Below, piece after piece: positions 1-6,546 of a DNA stretch of 6,620 bases. The stretch is from positions 1 through 6,620 of the forward strand of contig JADFCT010000215.1 in the NCBI GenBank assembly GCA_017161665.1. Direction: 5' to 3'. The stretch comes from Candidatus Sumerlaeota bacterium. Its GTDB lineage: Bacteria; Sumerlaeota; Sumerlaeia; JADFCT01. Made by a program: the position numbers and the translations under genes. The first letter of the stretch is position 1. Every line of letters starts with the position of its first letter. Under the pieces are notes generated by a model. The model had not been told where the DNA came from. It did not search any database and saw only the letters and a program-made list of their open reading frames with translations.

Positions 1-2181
1 AGCGCCGCCTTTCCTCTGGTGATTGCTGGCGGCGAAGGGGCCATGGCGCCCGAACCCATGAGCGATTTTATCGACTGTTTTGCCATTGGCGACGGTGAGG
101 ACCTGGTTCTGGAGATCATGGCGGTGGTGGACGCCTTTAAATCGGAAGGCGGCGATTCCAAGGCTGATTTGCTGGATCGACTGGCGAATGTGTCGGGAAT
201 CTATATCCCGTCACGACTGCAATTCAACTACGACGCCGACGGCTTAATCGAATCCGTAACCGACGGGGAGGGGAATCCGGCCGCTCCCGTTCATCGCCGC
301 GTGTGGGATTTGAATGAAGATATCGGGGTGACGCGACCGCTGGCGCCGAATATGCGGGCCGTTCATGATCGGCACGTGGTGGAGATTCGTCGCGGGTGCG
401 CCCGGGGATGTCGATTCTGCCATGCGGGGATGACCAATCGGCCCGTGCGGGAGCGGCGGCCCGATCAGATTTTGGAAGCGGCGCGGATTGGATTGGAAGC
501 GTCCGGCTTTGGCGACCTGGCCCTGCTGTCTCTGTCCAGCACGGACCACACCTGTATTGGGGATCTCGTCCGCGACCTGGTCGCCGAATACCGTCCGCAG
601 AATATCGCCGTTTCGTTGCCGTCGCTGCGAGCGAACTCCTTCGACATCGCCCTGGCCTCGGAGATTATGAAAGTGCGGAAAACAGGGATCACCTTTGCCC
701 CGGAGGCCGCGACGGAGCGGTTGCGTTCGGTTATCAATAAGGAATTGGACGAAGACGGCTTTCTTGAAACCCTTCGTCAGGTTTTCGAGGCGGGATGGAC
801 CACGCTGAAACTTTATTTTATGGTCGGGCTCCCGACAGAGGACGACGCGGACCTCGAAGCGATTGTGGCGCTGGCGCAGGCGATTGAGCGGATGGGTCGC
901 CCCATCGGTCGGGGGCGGCTGAAAATCAATATTACACTGTCGCCTTTTATTCCCAAACCCCATACGCCCTTTCAGTGGGCGGCGCAGATCTCGCCGGATG
1001 AGATCGCGCGCCGCGTGGGGATCGTGCGCGACGGTTTGCGCGGACGCAAAATTTTTGATATTAAACATACGAATACGGGACAGGCGCTGGTCGAGGCCGC
1101 TCTCGCCCGGGGAGACCGCCGAGTGGGGCGCGCTATCGAAGCGGCCTGGCGCGCGGGCGCGCGTTTCGATGGATGGAGTGATCAGTTCGATCTTGACCGA
1201 TGGATTCGGGCCTTTGAGTCCGCGGGACTGGATATTCACCACCTGGCCCGCCGGGAGCGATCGGAGAACGAGATCCTTCCGTGGGATCATATTGATGTGA
1301 GGGTGGGCAAACCCTTTCTGCTCAAGGACTGGGCGCGGGCGCGCGCGGCCGAGCTGGTGGAGGACTGCGCTCGGGGACGGTGCGCCGGGTGCGACGCTTG
1401 TCGCGACAGCGAAGGGCATCGGTTGGCGCAGCCCTATCAGGAGCCGCTGGCGGGACAAACGGTCCGCTCCGCCCCTTTGCCGACGGGTTCGCCAAAGGCC
1501 CGGCCGCGCCCGCCGAAGCGACAGGCGCCCCCCCCCACTGTGCGATTGCGTCTGACGTTCGAAAAGCGCCAATCGTTGCGCTATTTGTCTCATCTGGATT
1601 TGGCCGCGGTGCTGACGGCGACGATCACACGCGCGCAATTGCCCATGGCCTGGACGCTGGGCTTTCATCCCCATCCGATGATCACGCTGCCGCCCGCGTT
1701 GTCCCTGGGCTTCGGCGCTTTGGGAGAACCGTTTGAGATCAGCCTGACGCGGCCGGTGGATCTCAAGGACACGTTGTCGGCCCTCAATGCCCATGCGCCG
1801 GAGGGGCTGGCCTTTACGTCCGCCGATCTGGTCTCCATTCAGACAACGCCCCTGTCCAAACGCCTGAATGCGGCGGTGTATCGAATCGAACTGATCGATG
1901 GTTTTCTGGAACCGGCGGCGGCCCGGGAATGCTGCGAGCGCTTTGAGCGCGCGCGGGAATGGTTGATTACCAAGAAGACCAAGCGGGGAGAGCGGGAGGT
2001 TAACCTCAAGCAATCCATTCATATCAGCGAATTTACATCCGCCGGCATTCAGATGATTATCTCCCTGGCCCAGGAAAAATATATCGATCCACTCAACGCG
2101 TTACGCGCCATTCTGGACCGTGATATTCAGCCCGCCGATTGTCGGGCCGTCACACGGCTTCAGGTGATTTTGACGGATTGA
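1..2181 (+). CDS. Radical SAM protein fused to DUF2344 domain (TIGR03960/TIGR03936 type), 5' truncated by window
   Basis: The reading frame is open from base 1, and residues before the first ATG-like codons (PLVIAGG...) already match the family, so the gene starts outside the window; 726 residues are visible. Residues 1-45 look like the tail of the N-terminal B12-binding-like domain. A radical SAM core follows (about 121-350) with the 4Fe-4S motif C133-x3-C137-x2-C140, then RPVRERRP, LLSLSS and SLPSLR blocks typical of TIGR03960. A cysteine cluster C456-x4-C461-x2-C464-x2-C467 lies after the core, then a Pro/Arg/Ala linker (about 480-512). The DUF2344 (radical-SAM-linked) domain runs from about 514, with SHLD at 530-533 and GFHPHP at 554-559. 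The family's substrate is uncharacterised. Its relatives often sit near rplU/rpmA or rng, which suggests RNA or ribosome modification; none of those genes is visible here. Family assignment is firm, function open. Confidence 0.93.
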   Translation, partial: SAAFPLVIAGGEGAMAPEPMSDFIDCFAIGDGEDLVLEIMAVVDAFKSEGGDSKADLLDRLANVSGIYIPSRLQFNYDADGLIESVTDGEGNPAAPVHRRVWDLNEDIGVTRPLAPNMRAVHDRHVVEIRRGCARGCRFCHAGMTNRPVRERRPDQILEAARIGLEASGFGDLALLSLSSTDHTCIGDLVRDLVAEYRPQNIAVSLPSLRANSFDIALASEIMKVRKTGITFAPEAATERLRSVINKELDEDGFLETLRQVFEAGWTTLKLYFMVGLPTEDDADLEAIVALAQAIERMGRPIGRGRLKINITLSPFIPKPHTPFQWAAQISPDEIARRVGIVRDGLRGRKIFDIKHTNTGQALVEAALARGDRRVGRAIEAAWRAGARFDGWSDQFDLDRWIRAFESAGLDIHHLARRERSENEILPWDHIDVRVGKPFLLKDWARARAAELVEDCARGRCAGCDACRDSEGHRLAQPYQEPLAGQTVRSAPLPTGSPKARPRPPKRQAPPPTVRLRLTFEKRQSLRYLSHLDLAAVLTATITRAQLPMAWTLGFHPHPMITLPPALSLGFGALGEPFEISLTRPVDLKDTLSALNAHAPEGLAFTSADLVSIQTTPLSKRLNAAVYRIELIDGFLEPAAARECCERFERAREWLITKKTKRGEREVNLKQSIHISEFTSAGIQMIISLAQEKYIDPLNALRAILDRDIQPADCRAVTRLQVILTD
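1528..1536 (+). repeat. C9 homopolymer in the interdomain linker
   Basis: Nine consecutive C encode Pro-Pro-Pro inside the linker between the cysteine cluster and the DUF2344 domain of the radical SAM fusion. The run is in frame as given. Slippage of one base would separate the two domains; whether this happens, or whether the run is just a GC-rich proline stretch, cannot be told from one sequence. Confidence 0.9.
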
Positions 2182-2187
2182 TCTGGT

Positions 2188-2889
2188 TCAGCCGGTTGCC
2201 AGCGGCGCCGCCCAGGGACGACAGGGCGCGCCGCTGGCGTTATGGACTGACAGCGGATTCATGGCGAAGAACCAAATGTGACCGTCAAACAATGCGTCGG
2301 GCATGACAATATCTTCCCCGATCCAGATGCCGGCGCCGAGAAGCGTCCCATGGGGGGCTTCATCGAAACCGGGCACGCCTTTTCCAATCGAGTAATGATC
2401 GATCCCCACCCCCTTGATCTTCAATCCCACCATCCATTCTGCCGCCTCGCCGGTTACATAAGGCGAGTGGTATTGCCACAAATCCGTTTCCTTCCGCCGC
2501 TCGGTCCAGCCGGTTCGCACTAACAGAATATCGCCAGCGGCCACGGGGCGGGCCAGGGAGGCCGCGGCTTTTTGCAGCCTGTCCACCGTGATGGGTGTTT
2601 CCGGCGCCAGGGGCCCCAGATCCAGAGGGGCGGCCGAGCCACACCAGCGTTCGGGTGGGTATTCATCCAGCGAGGGCCCCTCGGGGAAGAAATGTCTCGG
2701 CGCGTCCATGTGTGTGCCACAATGCGTGCCCAGATGCAGTTGTTCCGCCGTCCACGGATTGTCCGGTCCGGCTGTGGCGCCATCGGCGATCCGGTCAATT
2801 GTAATGGGTGGATGGGCATGGCAAACCGCCGTGGACGAGGACAAGGGGACTGCCAAATCCAGAATACGGCTGATGTCAATGGTGTACAT
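2188..2889 (-). CDS. Cyclase family protein (kynurenine formamidase-like metal-dependent hydrolase)
   Basis: A 233-residue protein of the cyclase family (PF04199; KynB-like amidohydrolases, isatin hydrolases and polyketide cyclase relatives). The metal-binding signature HxGTHxDxPxH is complete: H56, H60, D62, H66. A second block, GVGIDHYSI (160-168) followed by H180 and E192, matches the later His and Glu of KynB with the same 12-residue spacing. The active site therefore looks intact, and the length is normal for the family. No signal peptide is evident, so it is probably cytoplasmic. The chosen ATG at 2889 has AGAGGA eight bases upstream; an upstream in-frame TTG at 2931 would add 14 residues without a good site. 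No tryptophan/kynurenine gene is adjacent, so calling it KynB would be unsafe; cleavage of a small amide, lactone or ring substrate is inferred. The last codons lie inside a strong inverted repeat. Confidence 0.9.
   Translation of the reverse strand: MYTIDISRILDLAVPLSSSTAVCHAHPPITIDRIADGATAGPDNPWTAEQLHLGTHCGTHMDAPRHFFPEGPSLDEYPPERWCGSAAPLDLGPLAPETPITVDRLQKAAASLARPVAAGDILLVRTGWTERRKETDLWQYHSPYVTGEAAEWMVGLKIKGVGIDHYSIGKGVPGFDEAPHGTLLGAGIWIGEDIVMPDALFDGHIWFFAMNPLSVHNASGAPCRPWAAPLATG
2198..2238. terminator. Strong GC-rich inverted repeat at the convergent 3' ends (possible shared transcript end)
   Basis: GCCAGCGGCGC (2198-2208) pairs perfectly with GCGCCGCTGGC (2228-2238). After one bulged C (2209) the stem continues as GCCC (2210-2213) with GGGC (2224-2227), leaving a ten-base loop at 2214-2223. 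That is 15 base pairs in all. It begins 17 bases after the stop of the radical SAM gene and overlaps roughly the last 14 codons of the cyclase gene. Neither strand has a T tract after it, so it is not a canonical intrinsic terminator. A 3'-end-stabilising hairpin or a Rho-assisted or bidirectional transcription barrier between converging genes is possible. The structure is seen; the function is inferred. Confidence 0.45.
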
Positions 2890-2897
2890 GGGGCGTT

Positions 2898-2903
2898 TCC
2901 TCT
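2898..2903 (-). promoter_or_regulatory. Ribosome binding site of the cyclase gene
   Basis: AGAGGA on the minus strand, eight bases before the ATG at 2889. It decides the start in favour of this ATG over the longer TTG-initiated frame at 2931. Confidence 0.75.
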
Positions 2904-3012
2904 GAACGGAAATGATGGGGCGCGGGCGCAAAGAGCGGATCGGATTCGTCCCGATGGCCTCTTTTCAGATACCCGTTGGCGTGGCTATGAAAGACATGCT
3001 TTTCCGAAAATC

Positions 3013-5139
3013 TTACTCCTTCACGGCGTATGGATCGCCACCCGATTCCATGATCGCGAGCAGTCGCTTATATAAAGTCTCTTCCGTCGGCGCCAGCGCA
3101 TCGGCCCGGCTCAACAGCGAGGCGGCATAGGCGCGATCGCCCTGCTCGAAAACGACCTGCGCTTTGACGGCGTAGCCCAACGGCGACAGGGGATAGAGTC
3201 GAACGGCGCGATCGGCCATCGTCAGCGCCTCGTCTGTTTTGTTGAGTTTGAGCAGGGTCAGCGCCTGCGCTCGGGGCAGGGAAGGGACAAAGGGATTGAT
3301 GGCCATGGCCAGGCGCCGGTGATCCAGCGCGTCCCGATTCATCCCCTGGTGTTCGTGGATGTCGGCGATGGCGGCCACATATTTGTAGTTGTTTCCCTGA
3401 CGGGCGAATGCCGATTCGTAGTAGGCCAGCGCCTCGTCCCAATTTCCTTCCGCCGTTCGTTGCACGGCGAGTTGGGCGTCGAATTCGGCGCGCATGGGTT
3501 GGATCATGAAGAAATAGGCGCCGAGGGCGTTGGCTGCGATCCACACGGTCAAAATTGAGTATCCCAGCCAGGGCGCTCGAACGGCTCGGCCCCAGCGGCC
3601 GCGAACGCCGAAGCCTTCGGGCGGGTGCGCTTGGGTCTCCAATCGGATGCCGACCAGCCAGCCCACAAGGAGGCAGCCGGTGATATAGAATTCGCGGGAA
3701 TGATAGAAGGCGATGTCGATGAAGGCGCTCACCGTCAGGACCAGGACACCTGCCAGGGCCATGCCCGTGAGGGGCAGCCCTGCCTCTTCATCCCAGCGCT
3801 GTCGATATTTCCAGGCGCCACACACGGTCAGGAGCAGGATCAGACTCATGAAGGTCAGGGCCGGCGCGCCCCCTTCGACCAGTAGTTGCAGGGGCGCGTT
3901 ATGGGCATGGGCCGATTCGCCGGCGCCCGGCATCCGCGTGGTGAAATACAGTGTTTCATAGGAGCCCAGGCCATTGCCCGTCAGAAAGGTCCACGGCGAG
4001 TCGCGCAATTGACGCAGGGCGGTGGCGATATAATATCCCCGTTCCCGGATGGTGCTGACGCGGGTGAGCCGTTTCCACAGCCCCACTTCCTCCTGCGCTT
4101 GAGGGATGTTGACCTCCGTTTTCGCGGCGGCGCCTGCGGTCGGCGTTGTCCGATTCGGAGTGGATAAGGTCAGGATTATCCCGATTAAAATTGCCGCCGC
4201 CGCGACGAACAGCATGGGCCGCCGTCCCTGCTTCAAACGCCCGGGCCCGATCACGTTCAGCGCCAGGGCGATCGCCAGAATGGCGCACAACCAGCCGCCA
4301 CGCGATTTGGTCAGGTACAGCGCCATGAGGACTGGAATAAGGGCCAATCCCCAGGCGCCTTGCGCGATGGGACTACGCCGACTGAAGATCAGACCCAGGA
4401 GAAACGGCAGCCCCATGGCCAGCACGTAGGCGAACACATTGGCGTTGCCGTACCAGGCCCCGATTCGTTTTTCTTCAAAATGGTGAATCATGCCTTCGAT
4501 TACCCGCGGCGCAAACAGGCCCACGAGACGGTCGGCCTGAGCCAGGCGCTGGTCGTATTCAAAATAATACTGCGACAAGCCTTTCAATGAAGTGAGGGTG
4601 ATCAGGATGGTGAAAAAACCAAACACCATCAGCCCCGCGGCCGCCTTGGGCTTCAGGTCGAAACGCGCAGGCGGGGCGTCTTTTCCGACCGCGCGTTCAC
4701 TGTGGTCCCAGAGACAGACCATGCGCCAGCACAGAAGCCCCGCGCAGAGCATCCAGTATCCCTGGAGCCACGTGCCGGTTATCTGAATACCGCCATAGGG
4801 ATACACGCTCCAGGCGAAAGACAGGACCGCCCACGCCAGCAGAGCCAGATAGAGAATCACGGGCCAGGCCCCCAAGCTGGACAGCTGCCCCGTCATGCCG
4901 GCCAGGGTCAGGATCAGCCCCAGCGCGACCCCCAATCCGGCCGCGATATACATCCCTTCGCCCGGCGAGGCGGTTTGGAAGATCTTGTGACTCAACAGCA
5001 GCAGGGCGAAGAGCAGACCATACAGCAGAAACGTAATGCGGGTGGACGGCGCCATCCACTCCAGCGGCGGCGCCGCCGCCGTCGGGGTGGGCGTTGGTTG
5101 CGGTTCTGCCTTGGGCGATTTCGGCGATTGGGGTGTCAC
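3013..5139 (-). CDS. O-antigen ligase-like (Wzy_C) membrane protein with C-terminal TPR region
   Basis: A 708-residue polytopic membrane protein. After a Pro/Thr/Ala-rich N-terminus (1-32) I count about 13 hydrophobic segments near 33-51, 62-81, 91-109, 127-144, 167-185, 232-252, 260-277, 281-297, 308-326, 422-441, 458-478, 484-499 and 523-545. Wzy_C (PF04932) features are the GNANVFAYVL block at 231-240, SRGG at 279-282, and a large loop (327-421) with NGLGSYET (389-396) and HAHNAPLQ (411-418). Residues about 552-690 resemble three to four TPR repeats. Basic residues (SRR, RLKQGRR, KYRQR, RGRWGR) fall in the loops predicted to be cytoplasmic, which puts the large loop and the TPR tail in the periplasm. 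The family transfers lipid-linked glycans to lipid A core, or to protein or other acceptors, or polymerises them; sequence alone cannot choose. The start is GTG at 5139 with AAGGA seven bases upstream. No other glycan gene is adjacent. Confidence 0.88.
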   Translation of the reverse strand: MTPQSPKSPKAEPQPTPTPTAAAPPLEWMAPSTRITFLLYGLLFALLLLSHKIFQTASPGEGMYIAAGLGVALGLILTLAGMTGQLSSLGAWPVILYLALLAWAVLSFAWSVYPYGGIQITGTWLQGYWMLCAGLLCWRMVCLWDHSERAVGKDAPPARFDLKPKAAAGLMVFGFFTILITLTSLKGLSQYYFEYDQRLAQADRLVGLFAPRVIEGMIHHFEEKRIGAWYGNANVFAYVLAMGLPFLLGLIFSRRSPIAQGAWGLALIPVLMALYLTKSRGGWLCAILAIALALNVIGPGRLKQGRRPMLFVAAAAILIGIILTLSTPNRTTPTAGAAAKTEVNIPQAQEEVGLWKRLTRVSTIRERGYYIATALRQLRDSPWTFLTGNGLGSYETLYFTTRMPGAGESAHAHNAPLQLLVEGGAPALTFMSLILLLTVCGAWKYRQRWDEEAGLPLTGMALAGVLVLTVSAFIDIAFYHSREFYITGCLLVGWLVGIRLETQAHPPEGFGVRGRWGRAVRAPWLGYSILTVWIAANALGAYFFMIQPMRAEFDAQLAVQRTAEGNWDEALAYYESAFARQGNNYKYVAAIADIHEHQGMNRDALDHRRLAMAINPFVPSLPRAQALTLLKLNKTDEALTMADRAVRLYPLSPLGYAVKAQVVFEQGDRAYAASLLSRADALAPTEETLYKRLLAIMESGGDPYAVKE

Positions 5140-5146
5140 GAGACGA

Positions 5147-5151
5147 TCCTT
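5147..5151 (-). promoter_or_regulatory. Ribosome binding site of the O-antigen ligase-like gene
   Basis: AAGGA (within GAAAGGA) on the minus strand, seven bases before the GTG at 5139. It supports the GTG start over the internal ATG at 5055, which would only remove the low-complexity N-terminus. Confidence 0.7.
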
Positions 5152-5202
5152 TCGGAAGGGAGGCGTTTATGGGCCGAACGTATTTGGCGAATGAATGGGA
5201 GG

Positions 5203-5231
5203 ATCATCCGTCGGCGTCGCGCATAAATCAA
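5203..5231 (-). promoter_or_regulatory. Possible sigma70-type promoter for the O-antigen ligase-like gene
   Basis: On the minus strand TTGATT (5231-5226) and GATGAT (5208-5203) are separated by 17 bases. Each matches four of six consensus positions. It would give a leader of roughly 55-60 bases before the GTG. A better -35-like hexamer, TTGACT (5253-5248), lies just upstream but has no good -10 partner at normal spacing. The prediction is weak, and this phylum's consensus is unknown. Confidence 0.3.
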
Positions 5232-5236
5232 CCCGT

Positions 5237-5296
5237 GAGCCTCTGTGAGTCAAAAAAAACTTGCCCCGTCGGTGAAACTGTGGGAGGCTCTTTTTT
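5237..5296 (+). terminator. Inverted repeat followed by T6: possible intrinsic terminator or attenuator in the oxidoreductase leader
   Basis: GAGCCTC (5237-5243) is exactly complementary to GAGGCTC (5284-5290), and six T follow directly (5291-5296). The loop is long (40 bases), contains an A8 run (5252-5259), and shows no clear internal stem, which weakens a simple terminator reading. No gene ends upstream on the plus strand, so if it is real it would act on a leader transcript reaching the oxidoreductase start 71 bases further on, as an attenuator. The arms and T run are seen; the role is inferred. Confidence 0.35.
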
Positions 5297-5312
5297 GTGA
5301 TTCATCAGATCT

Positions 5313-5325
5313 TGGAAGGTTTCCA
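5313..5325. repeat. Short palindrome TGGAA-GGT-TTCCA upstream of the oxidoreductase
   Basis: A perfect five-base inverted repeat with a three-base centre, 42 bases before the oxidoreductase ATG and outside any coding region. Size and placement would suit a repressor operator, but short palindromes also occur by chance and there is no regulator gene in the window. Confidence 0.3.
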
Positions 5326-5351
5326 GCGAAGACCTCATTACTACACTCCAC

Positions 5352-5358
5352 AGGGGGG
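5352..5358 (+). promoter_or_regulatory. Ribosome binding site of the oxidoreductase gene
   Basis: AGGGGGG (followed by AA) sits nine bases before the ATG at 5368. It fixes the start there rather than at the in-frame GTG at 5245, whose extra 41 residues have no family resemblance and span the inverted repeat and T run. Confidence 0.75.
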
Positions 5359-5367
5359 AATAGAGAC

Positions 5368-6546
5368 ATGGCAGGAATCGGACGTAATTTGAAGATGGGG
5401 ATGATCGGCGGCGGCCCCGGCGCTTTTATCGGCGAAGTCCACCGCAAGGCGTGTCGGTTGGATGAAAATGTGGACCTCGTGGCGGGCGCCTTTGATATCA
5501 ATCCCGAAAACTCAAAGGAAATGGGCGAGAAATTAAATCTCGATCCCTCTCGCATCTATACGGCTTGGAAAGACATGGTCGCCAAGGAGAGCGTGTTGCC
5601 CGAAGGCGAACGGATTGACTTTGTTTCCATCTGCACACCCAACTTTCTCCATTTTCCCATGGCCAAGGCATTTTTGGAAGCCGGTTTCCACGTGTATTGC
5701 GAAAAGCCCATGACGCTGAACGTCGAAGAGGCTCGTGAACTCGTCAAGATTGTCGAAGCCACCGGCAAGGTCTTCGCGCTGAACCACAACTACACCGGCT
5801 ATCCCATGGTCAAGCTCGCCCGGGATATGGTCAAGGCCGGCGACCTGGGGACGATTCGCAAGATTGTTGTTCAGTATCCGCAAGGATGGCTGGCCACGAA
5901 ACTCGAAGACACGGGCCTCCAGCAGGCCGAATGGCGCACCGATCCGAAACGGTCCGGCGCCGCCGGCTGCATGGGTGACATCGGTTCGCATTGCGAGAAT
6001 CTGGCCGAATATATCTCCGGTCTGCGCATCACGGAGATGTGCGCCGATCTGACGATTTTCGTCCCCGGTCGCGCGCTGGACGACGACGGCAATGTGCTGT
6101 TGCGTTTCGACAACGGCGCCAAGGGCATTCTCCACGCCAGCCAGATTTCTGTGGGCGAAGAAAATAATCTGGCTATTTGGATTTATGGCGAGAAGGGCAG
6201 CCTCGAATGGCATCAGGAATATCCGAACGATCTTAAATTCAAACCCATGGGCGGGCCTGTTCAGGTCTATCGCCGCGGGAACCCCTATGTGGCCGACAAG
6301 AGCGCGGCGGCCGGTCGCGCCACCCGTTTGCCTGCCGGTCATCCAGAAGCCTTCTTCGAGGCCATGGGGAACCTGTATGGCAACTTCATGGACACGGTCC
6401 GCGCCAAGATCGCGGGCGTGGAGCCGGATCCCCTGGCTCTGGACTTCCCGGATGTGAAGGACGGCTTGCGCGGCATGCTCTTCATCGAGACGGTCGTCGC
6501 CAGTTCGGCTGCGGACGAAAAATGGGTTCCCATGCCGAAGGAATGA
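5368..6546 (+). CDS. Gfo/Idh/MocA family NAD(P)-dependent oxidoreductase
   Basis: A 392-residue protein with the two-domain Gfo/Idh/MocA layout. The N-terminal Rossmann fold opens with MGMIGGGPGAFIGEVHR (10-26), a dinucleotide-binding loop. CTPNFLH (89-95) and the CEKPM block (111-115, with the catalytic-type K113) follow. The C-terminal substrate domain includes NHNYTGYPM (139-147), WRTDPKRSG (189-197) and GDIGSHCENL (203-212), whose D204 and H208 fit the family's DxxxH catalytic pair. PAGHPEAFFEA (322-332) and a C-terminal W386VPMP complete a subfamily pattern of about 390 residues common among sugar and inositol dehydrogenases. The expected reaction is reversible oxidation of a hydroxyl on a sugar, polyol or derivative; the exact substrate cannot be read. 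There is no Tat or Sec signal, so it is cytoplasmic. The ATG is chosen for its AGGGGGG site and the Rossmann start. No transporter or isomerase lies next to it in view. Confidence 0.95.
   Translation: MAGIGRNLKMGMIGGGPGAFIGEVHRKACRLDENVDLVAGAFDINPENSKEMGEKLNLDPSRIYTAWKDMVAKESVLPEGERIDFVSICTPNFLHFPMAKAFLEAGFHVYCEKPMTLNVEEARELVKIVEATGKVFALNHNYTGYPMVKLARDMVKAGDLGTIRKIVVQYPQGWLATKLEDTGLQQAEWRTDPKRSGAAGCMGDIGSHCENLAEYISGLRITEMCADLTIFVPGRALDDDGNVLLRFDNGAKGILHASQISVGEENNLAIWIYGEKGSLEWHQEYPNDLKFKPMGGPVQVYRRGNPYVADKSAAAGRATRLPAGHPEAFFEAMGNLYGNFMDTVRAKIAGVEPDPLALDFPDVKDGLRGMLFIETVVASSAADEKWVPMPKE

Noticed and set aside
244..2022. A 592-codon open frame on the minus strand opposite the radical SAM gene
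   Set aside because: The translation is rich in Arg, Gln, Gly and Pro with no recognisable domain, and it lies wholly opposite a strongly conserved gene. It is a GC-driven shadow frame.
2939..2955. Inverted repeat ATCGG/CCGAT between the two minus-strand genes as a terminator
   Set aside because: Only five base pairs with a seven-base loop and no T tract downstream on the minus strand.
2890..3012. A promoter for the cyclase in the 123-base gap after the O-antigen ligase-like gene
   Set aside because: No hexamer pair with acceptable spacing was found, so co-transcription versus a separate promoter is left open.
5312..5341. TTGGAA / CATTAC as a plus-strand promoter for the oxidoreductase
   Set aside because: The matches are poor (four and three of six), the spacing is 18, and the implied transcription start would fall on or beside the ribosome binding site.
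5245..5367. 41-residue N-terminal extension of the oxidoreductase from a GTG
   Set aside because: It lacks a ribosome binding site, precedes the Rossmann start with unrelated sequence and crosses the inverted repeat with T6. The ATG at 5368 has a strong site.
5533..6342. A 269-codon open frame on the minus strand opposite the oxidoreductase
   Set aside because: No family resemblance and complete overlap with a clear Gfo/Idh/MocA gene; a shadow frame.
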